Source of the DNA: Phallusia mammillata
Lineage: Eukaryota > Chordata > Ascidiacea > Phlebobranchia > Ascidiidae
Assembly (NCBI GenBank): GCA_003260075.1
Contig: QLIY01000513.1
Coordinates: forward strand, 50,773 to 114,772
DNA length: 64,000 nt
Direction of reading: 5' to 3'
Shown: positions 56,945-64,000 of the stretch, piece after piece
Numbering within the stretch: the first letter of the stretch is position 1
Layout: each line of letters opens with the position of its first letter
Notes under the pieces: model-generated
Told to the model about the DNA's origin: nothing
Databases searched by the model: none
The model's input: only the letters and a program-made list of their open reading frames with translations
Position numbers and translations under genes: made by a program

Positions 56945-57185
56945 ACTAGTAAGCTCGGTGCACATTTTGTTGGGCATAATGACTGACAATAACTGTTGCT
57001 TCTGTTACGTTTTTACTTTGGTATCGTTTTATACAACATAAGTACCAAACAGTAACATCAAATCCATGTGTGAAGAAATTTAGGAGCTTCTTGGAAGGGT
57101 TCTATACGATTTCGTCTTTGATGTGTTTATTTCAAACCAACCCATGCGGATGTTGGTCGAAAACCTGGACTAGGCGTTCCCAGAG
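56945..57185 (+). pseudogene. Degenerate copy of a repeat related to the ABAT terminal exon
   Basis: ACGATTTCGTCTTTG and CCCATGCGGATGTTGGTCGA resemble the ABAT last exon (GCGATTTCGTCCTTG and CCCACGCGGACATGTTGGTCGA), with a two-base deletion and stops. The segment forms one arm of an inverted repeat with 57743-57985. The link to ABAT is by similarity of about 80 bases and is moderately supported. Confidence 0.45.
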
Positions 57186-57189
57186 TAGT

Positions 57190-57350
57190 AAACGGGGCTC
57201 AAATTGAAGCCCAAACCTGACCCGAACCCGAAAGTGTAGCCCGAAACACGATCGGAAACTAAATCGTTTTTGAGAAGCCCGTTTAGGCTCGAACGTTTGA
57301 TTGACAGGCCTAAACATTGAAGCTTCAGTAAAGACCAACACAGCAAACAC
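57190..57350 (-). repeat. Reverse copy of the GGTTCGGGCCGGG repeat
   Basis: AAACGGGGCTCAAATTGAAG, GCCCGTTTAGGCTCGAACG and GACAGGCCTAAACATTGAAG are inverses of the plus-strand copies. Confidence 0.65.
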
Positions 57351-57514
57351 ATTTCTTATTTATTTGAACTATTTTCAAAATTTTATTATTATTGCGCACT
57401 CTTTGTGAAAACTTCCAGTTATGTTTTTTATTTCTTGCTTGGTTTCTCAAAAAAAGCATAATTCGGGACACATTTTTTTAAATAATTTTAAACTAGCTAA
57501 GTAGCCAGTTGCTG

Positions 57515-57745
57515 GACCTGACCTAATGTCAAACAGCCCTAAAACGTCTGGTTTAAAACCAATTGTTTACTGTGTTTGTTGTCTCGGTCTTTGCTAAGGC
57601 TTTAATGTATAGGCCTGTCAAACAAACTTTCGAGCCTAAACGGGCCTCTCAAAAACGATTTAGGTTCGGGCCGGGTTCCAGGCCTGTACTTTCGGGTTCG
57701 GGGCTGGGTTCGGGCTTCAATTTCAGGCCCGTTTACAACTCTGCG
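57515..57745 (+). repeat. Copy of the GGTTCGGGCCGGG repeat
   Basis: AATGTCAAACAGCCCTAAAA, TAGGCCTGTCAAACAAAC, GGTTCGGGCCGGGTTCC and TTTCAGGCCCGTTTACAAC. It abuts the ABAT-like inverted segment. Confidence 0.7.
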
Positions 57746-57985
57746 ATCGCCTGGTCCAGGTTGTAGACCAAGATCCGCATGGGCTGATGTGAAATAAACA
57801 CATTAAGGACGAAATCGTTAAGCTTCCTTCTTAGAAGCTCCTGAATTTCTTCACACATTGATTTGATTTTCCTTTTTTGGGTACTAACAGCGTTAAAAAA
57901 CGATGCCAAAATAAAAACGTAACAAAAGCAACAGTTAATATCTGTCATTATACCCTACAAAATGTGCACCAAGCTTACCAGAATA
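57743..57985 (-). pseudogene. Inverted partner of the 56945-57185 segment
   Basis: In reverse, it reads ATGACAGATATTAACTGTTG through to GACCAGGCGATCGC and matches the other arm along its length. It has a 71-codon open frame (MTDINCCFCYVFILASFFNA start), while the other arm has stops in the same frame. It ends in the same ABAT-like CTGGACCAGGCGATC. Confidence 0.45.
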
Positions 57986-58630
57986 CTTACATTAGGTACT
58001 TTTAAAAAGCGCATTATCTATTTTTATTCTAAAAAAATCAGCGTAAGGTTAACCTGCAGCAGTTTTTGCCTTCCAATCAAGTTACTTAATTATTTTTACT
58101 TCCTCAGACATTTTTACTTTGCTGAGCTTTTTAGTGGAATCAATTTGAGATAACCTATCAAACTGCTTCCATGAAGTATGATCTTATTACAACGCCAGAA
58201 CACTAGGGTAGTTATAATGTACACTAAGACGCAACGACGAAGGGCCGTCATCGTAGATGTAATTGATACTTGTTGTTCCCTGGCCTGTGGACCGTATGTT
58301 GCATACTTCTGTGTAAGACCAAAGGCACAAACAAAGAAATATATGTTTTACTTGTTCGGATCTGTATTGTGACGTTTAACTGTCAGCACAAAGGACCCTT
58401 TTACAAAGAAAATGATCGAAGTCACGGGATGGTATTGATCCCCTAAGTTATTGTGCTCTCCTACTTCCTCTTTGAAATGCGATTTGATGTAAGGCTTTAG
58501 GTACATAAATCTAAACACGATTTTAGACAGACAGTTTGAAGGTTTTGTAAACTATAGTTTCAATTTTTTTGTGTTACTTTTAGGAATAGGTATATTGCAA
58601 TGCAAAAAAGTTCGATAAAAACACAAGACT

Positions 58631-61600
58631 ATGGAGCAAGAAGGCATCCAAGTAAGTACAAGCTAAGCTGCACAGGCAGTACAGTATGTATTGTATTATG
58701 AGCACCATGTACATTGTTGCGAAGTGCCACCGCGCAAAATACCTTGGGTTGTTATTTTTTGATTTATTTTTTGTTGCTAAAATATTAAACTTAATGTAAC
58801 TGAAATATAAATTTAAAAATCAATTTGATTAGAAGGCCAATAGCGTAGTTTAGATTCTATGCAAATTTCTGTAACACCAAAAATACGTGTGTATATAACA
58901 AGGTATAATTCACTCTGGACATGTACTTATGTTGATGTCAAATTCCTTTTGAAGCAATAAATGATATTTCCGATGATATTTTTCAAATTTTTTCAGTTCA
59001 AAAAAATTAACGCTGCTGACATTGAATGCGACCTTGATGATTACGAGGTTGGTGCAGGTTCATTCGGAGATGTAATATACGGGTATCACAAAAAGGAAAG
59101 AAAATATGTTGCCGTGAAAATCTTTTCTGTGTCTGGGGGAAAACGAAAAAGGGCAAAAGTCAAGCAAAGGTAACTGATTTTTTTCCCAAAAAACATAATT
59201 TTGCAACAAATAATAATCTAATAATTGCTAAAAAAGTTAAGTTTATTTTTGTTTCTTACTTGGTGTGTAAATTAATCACAAACTAGCGTTACATATATAC
59301 TCAACTTGTTACTGATTTTAAACCAGAATCATTCCTTCTTTTAAACAAGATCTTACAAGATCTGTTTGTTTTATCGCTGTTTTTACAGACTTGCCGAAGA
59401 AATGGGGCATTTAATAAAAGCTAACCATCCAAATGTAGTTCACGTTCATGGCTACGTCGAGTGGTCTTTTGCCATGGGAATCGTGATGGATTACTACCGC
59501 GGCGGAAACCTCCAGGAGTTTTTTCTCGCCCCTGACATCATTTTGAGCATCGCTTTCTGTGTTCAGATTTTACTCGAAATAGCGACAGGAATTGAGTTTG
59601 TTCACAACTTGCCAGGAAAGCGTCTCATTCATGGAGACGTAAAACCGATAAACATAATGCTTTCTGAAGTTCTGCAGTGCAAAATTGGCGATTTTGGTGC
59701 TGCCGAACTGGCAACTTTAAGTGGGGAAACGACTACAGTGGATGGTTTAGGAATGAGTAAGAAAGAAAAACCGCAGTTCACTGTTCACTACGCCGCCCCG
59801 GAAAAGCTTCAAACACCGACCATGAAACCAACAAAGGAACTGGACATTTATGCTTTTGCTTTGGTAATTCACCTGGCACTCACTCGTGAATCTCCCTATC
59901 CACATGCAGATGATAACGCTTTGCAAAGATCAATTATAGATGGTAGAAGACCAGACTGTAAAAAGATAGAGGATAAGATATCTTCTTTAGAAGTTGAAGA
60001 CCGAAGAATCGTGGAAAAACTTTACCAGTTGATGACACAATGTTGGCACCAGGATCCCTCTCAACGCCCAGATATGACCACAGTCAAACGCACTCTGAAA
60101 GAGCTTTCGAGGCCTGTTAGCGATGCTGAGAAGCGTGCATTGATGCAAACGATACCAGAGGAGCCCTCTCAACGAAACAAGAGTCGTTGCGTCCCACTTT
60201 TCCATTATTCAACACGCTATAGGGTTTTTTCAAGTAAAACAAAAACTTGTGTACAAAAAATTACGGACATATAAGAACTAATTTTCTTGCAAAAACTTTA
60301 GGTGAATCTATTTCCTCATGGGTTGCCGGAAGACCATCAGGTGTGTCCCAACCACGTCCAAGGAGATTACAACAAGATCAACCCGAGCACTCAGGTAAAA
60401 TACAGCAATAGGTTTTAATTATTATAGTTTTTTGCCCCGCAGAGGAAAATATGTAATCAATTAATGACATCCAGAATTACCATCTAACGAGATGCAACCA
60501 CCAACAGAAGATGCTCGAACATCCAATGAGATGCAACCATCATCGGCAAATGGGCCACCATCTAACGAGATGCAACAACCATCGGAAGAAGGACCACCAT
60601 CTAACGAGATTCAACAGCCATCGGAAGATGGGGCACCATCCAACCAGATTCAACCACCATCGGAAGATGGGCAACCATCCAACCAGATTCAACAACCGTC
60701 GGAAGATGGGCAACCATCCAACGAGAATCAACCATCATCGGAAGATGGGCAACCATCCAACCAGATTCAACAACCATCCAACGAGATACCACCATCATCG
60801 GAAGATGGTCAACCATCCAACGAGATGCGACCACCATCAAAAAATGGTCAAACATCCAACGAGAGTCAACCCCCTTTGGAAGATGAGCAACCATCCAACC
60901 AGATTCAACCATCATCGGAAGATGGGCAACCACCCAACGAGATTCAACCACAATCGGAAGATGGGCAACAATCCAACCAGATTCAGCAACCATCGGAAGA
61001 TGGGCAACCATCCAACCAGATTCAACAACCATCGGAAGATGGGCAACCATCCAACACGATTCAATCACCATCGGCAGATGGGCAACCATCCAATGCGGAG
61101 CAACAACAATTATCGGAAGATGGGCAACCTTTGAACGAGCTTGAACCACAATCGGAGGATGGACAACCATTATTGGAAGCTGGGCAACCCACCAACGAAA
61201 TGCTACCATCATCGGAAGATGAGCAACTAACCAACGAAATGCAACCACCGTACAAAGATGGTATGTGTGCTATGTCAAGAGCACTTTAGCCATCATGTAT
61301 CTGTGCAACCATTTGTTGGTTGTTAACTCTTAGTACCAATGACCTATAAGTTGTTTACCACTAATACCCAAAAAATGTGGGCCACTTTCTTGTAAACCAC
61401 ACGATAGAATTATTTATGGCATATTTCTTATTTAGCTGATGTTGACAATCAAGGACAAAAAGATGAACAAGGTGACTGGCTCTGGCAAGAGTGGTTTAGA
61501 GCATGGGTCATAATCATGGTGGGTCGTAGATGTGTTTAGGAAAATATAATATTTTGATTTTAAAATCGCCCTTTTTTTATGTACCTCATCAGAAGCTATA

Positions 61601-62115
61601 TGTTCAAGTTAACAACTTTGTGCTGTTTTTGCAACTTTTTAACTTGTGCAAAAAGGAGAATATTTTCCTCTTTTTTGAGACACCTTCAGAGTAAAATGCA
61701 ACTCAAAAACAGTAAACCAAATTGTTGGTTATTAAAACATGTTAAATGTTTCGAACTTACAGATTCTTTAACCGCCTGCATTTTTTAGGGGAAATTTCTG
61801 TCAGTAATCATGTAGTAAATGAGTTATATCTTAACAGTTTATATTCCTAGACTGATTGACCAAATTGCCCTATAGATGTCTTTCTAAACTAGTTTCTTCC
61901 TGTTAACGGAAATAGGAACAGCATTGAAGATCACAATTGTGGCGAACGATATTTTGAAAAAGTGCTTTTTGCCATAGGTCGCCATCCTCATCTTTTGGTA
62001 TCTCTACGAGGAATTTAAGAAAAAACACATCGCATATCTTCTGTTGGATTTGGAAACATTACAAACTGAGAGTTTAGAACAGGAACCAATTCAAAATGAG
62101 AGTTTAGATAAATGA
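58631..62115 (+). CDS. Tail-anchored TKL (IRAK/RIPK-like) protein kinase with 13-residue repeat linker
   Basis: Seven exons join in frame: 58631-58651 (ATG), 58997-59169, 59389-60233, 60302-60394, 60475-61260, 61436-61518 and 61978-62115 (TGA); 712 residues. The kinase domain is at residues 20-300: glycine loop GAGSFGDV (26-33), ATP Lys48 in VAVK, helix-C Glu69, catalytic loop HGDVKPINIML (146-156) with Asp148, Lys150 and Asn153, DFG (166-168) and AAPE (200-203). HGD instead of HRD makes it a non-RD kinase, as in IRAK/Pelle; GAGSFGDV also fits RIPK. No death domain or ankyrin repeats are present. Residues about 378-638 are some 20 copies of a 13-residue unit (IQQPSEDGQPSNQ). Then come an acidic stretch and one hydrophobic helix at about 662-677 (AWVIIMVAILIFWYLY), followed by KKK and a 35-residue tail. 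This predicts a cytosolic kinase on a flexible stalk with a C-terminal anchor. Confidence 0.88.
60492..61254 (+). repeat. Coding minisatellite, 39-base unit
   Basis: About 20 units of 39 bases (consensus encodes IQQPSEDGQPSNQ) with two short units and substitutions. Because the unit length is a multiple of three and stop codons are rare in it, other frames on both strands are also open; these are shadows. Confidence 0.92.
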
Positions 62116-63490
62116 TCAACAAAATTTTAAAATAATAGAAAAAAATTGAACTATAATTTTGTTTGGTGCCTTTTAGATGCTTTTTGTTTCTTTTAGTTGC
62201 TTTTGAGTGCTTTTTCGTTTCACCATTCCTAAATCTTTTCTTATTGTATACATAATGTTTCCATAGTATTTGTTTTTTTTTTGTTCCCGAATGTTATGCG
62301 CGTCAGCATTTTTTTGATTGGCCAAACCCCTTTACAAAAATCACGCTTAAGGAACAGTGGTCGCGTTGTACATATATAAATGTTGTTTTATATGGCGCTA
62401 TAAATTTTTGCTCCCGTTTTAACGGTATACGTTTGCTTTATTGAATCAATTTATCAGTATCTTAGATACGCTCTGTTATTGTATTAAAACGCGCTTTTTT
62501 GTAAATACAGTAATTAGTCAAAGTTGTGAGCTTCAAAGCATGTTTTTAGGGCAAAAATCAAACACAACAAAAAGATATATGTGTAAGTCAAAAAACTAAC
62601 ATTGTAGTTTTTTTCTAGTTTGTAGCCTGATGTAAGGAAAAACTTTATGATAACGTTCGCTCATTTGGAAATTGTTTAGTTTATTGCGTATATAGGTAGC
62701 AGAGATAAAATGAACTATCTGTGATGTACAAGGGGTTTAAAGGTTTAAACATTTGCCGCCTCATTAGATCCCCGACTCGATGTGACTTACCGCGGCGGTG
62801 TACGGAGGCATGCGGGGCCGCTGAAATTTTAGCAAGATGTCGGGAACCCAGGTTCACGAGTCTGATTACTGTCTTGCTAAAAAAACCATAACGTTTTGAG
62901 CTAATACAATACTATAATATGTTGTTAGTGAATTTTAATGGTCGCATTTAGTTGTTTTCGAAGAAAAAATATTTTGGAGGGCTTTCACGAAAGTACAGTT
63001 TAAAATATCTGACTTTGCTGGATGACGCAGCTAAATAGGTTACCGGCCCTGTCAGATGCGGTTAAATATCGTCGAAAATGTCGCACAGAATTCAGGGACG
63101 TATGGTAGGCCTACGTAAAATATCTGCGTATGCATTTTAAAAAGTGTAAAGTTTTCCTTTTTGAGTTAGTGTAACCACTAAGAAAGCGGAGTGGTTTGAG
63201 AAACCTTCTGGCGATCATAACGTTGTCGGTCCCAATTCCGTCATTTTGAAAACGTTTCCCTGGGCAAGAAACTTACGCGACATTTTTAATTCAGTTGTAT
63301 ATTATAGCTTGAATAAGGACCAAAACTTGATTCAACGGACTTGCAATAAAGCAGGCAGCTAGACTACGGACTCATTATGATACGCATACAAGACTACGGA
63401 CTCACATAACGCATACAAGCGCTGCACGCCCACAGAAAATTACAAACCAACGATTTTTGAAACAAATAATCACTCGTTTAAACATTTTGG
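62116..63490. other. Intergenic region after the kinase gene
   Basis: No coding region or known repeat recognised. A short near-direct repeat (AAGACTACGGACTCA) occurs near 63364 and 63391. Confidence 0.45.
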
Positions 63491-63702
63491 TGTTTTTCAG
63501 GCATACAACACATAGCAACTGTTATAAACAACGTTGCAACATAAAATTTGATCACAATTACAATTGCTGATTTAACGGGTATCAGTGCGACATCTAAAAC
63601 GTTTAAAAATAGACATCATATCACAACAGAAAAAAGCCAGGCCCGATTAAATTCTTTGACCGAATTACACCTCCAAATCGCTACAGTTATTTTCACACCA
63701 CT

Positions 63703-63830
63703 TCAGGATTTCTTTACATCGCGGATCGCTTGGTCCAGTTTGTCGACTAGCATGTCCGCGTGGGTCGGTGTGAAAAGAAGACAAGGTCGAAATCGCATGG
63801 TATCCGCTCCGCACACGCCAACCAGAACAC
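63703..63830 (-). CDS. Terminal exon of a second ABAT gene or fragment (rest outside window)
   Basis: On the minus strand an acceptor (CTAACCAG) precedes a 128-base phase-1 exon encoding the ABAT C-terminus ([20 protein letters not shown]) with the same stop codon. The length equals that of the ABAT last exon at 48742-48869 and the residues are nearly identical (one Ala/Val and one Asn/Lys change seen). The homology extends into the preceding intron (to about 63,985) and the 3' flank (to about 63,520). It points out of the window, so a second complete gene cannot be confirmed. Confidence 0.85.
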
Positions 63831-64000
63831 CTGGTTAGAATTTTAGACAAACAATACATTGCGTATTAACCAAGAGCGTTTATAGTTCAAGTATAGCAAA
63901 AATAGACCACGGGCTGTATATGCATACAACACAGATATTTTTACTTTGTTGCGTACCAAACACTCTCATCCTCATACTGAGGTTACAGGCAGGTTTTTTT

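Noticed and set aside
58631-60274. Calling the kinase RIPK1 or RIPK4
   Set aside because: The glycine loop fits RIPK, but HGDVKP and KIGDFG fit IRAK/Pelle better, and no death, RHIM or ankyrin domain is present; the subfamily is left open.
60511-61248. Long alternative frames on both strands within the kinase linker
   Set aside because: They are side effects of the 39-base repeat, whose length is divisible by three. Only the frame that joins the flanking exons in phase is supported.

Overview
The window is eukaryotic. Its genes are broken into short exons with GT..AG introns that are AT-rich and full of interspersed repeats. The gene content and protein sequences are chordate-like. Short introns, a dense load of hAT-type miniature elements and one tRNA-derived SINE family fit a tunicate (Ciona-like ascidian) nuclear genome; this assignment is inference. 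The sequence is a draft. Homopolymer runs of G (to about 30.3 kb) or C (34.0-54.2 kb) behave like gap fillers, and many short ones separate two near-identical copies of the same flank.

Layout. (1) 1-8.8 kb (+): 3' half of an SLC6 Na+/Cl--dependent neurotransmitter/amino-acid transporter, seven exons. (2) 8.8-11.2 kb: repeats, a fold-back structure and a small 41-codon ORF. (3) 11.6-21.2 kb (-): ACBD5-type acyl-CoA-binding protein, nine exons, C-terminal membrane-anchor exon not found, hosting several hAT elements and a SINE. (4) 21.9-22.8 kb (+): a probable first exon of RPA3 (starting about 770 bp from the ACBD5 start, divergently), then a gap and an unrecognised Cys-containing reading frame. 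(5) 23.7-29.5 kb (+): a secreted-leader exon plus a 3.7-kb exon encoding about 14 LDL-receptor class A modules fused directly to a rhodopsin/LGR-like seven-helix receptor. (6) 32.4-48.9 kb (+): mitochondrial 4-aminobutyrate aminotransferase (ABAT), eleven exons, with a decayed antisense Ty3/gypsy element in one intron and nested DNA transposons in the last intron. (7) 49-53 kb: mainly hAT elements, including a decayed hAT transposase. (8) 53.1-56.0 kb (-): a candidate gene of small Lys/Pro/Gln-rich exons with a CxxC...CxxC exon. (9) 58.6-62.1 kb (+): a seven-exon TKL (IRAK/RIPK-like) kinase with a 13-residue repeat linker and a C-terminal membrane anchor. (10) 63.5-64 kb (-): an intact copy of the ABAT terminal exon in inverted orientation, implying a second ABAT gene or fragment beyond the window edge.

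The transporter and ABAT both belong to amino-acid/GABA handling, but the sequence gives no evidence that they are functionally coupled. The most unusual coding features are the LDLa-only receptor with extra cysteines and no DRY motif, and the tail-anchored non-RD kinase with a minisatellite-encoded stalk.
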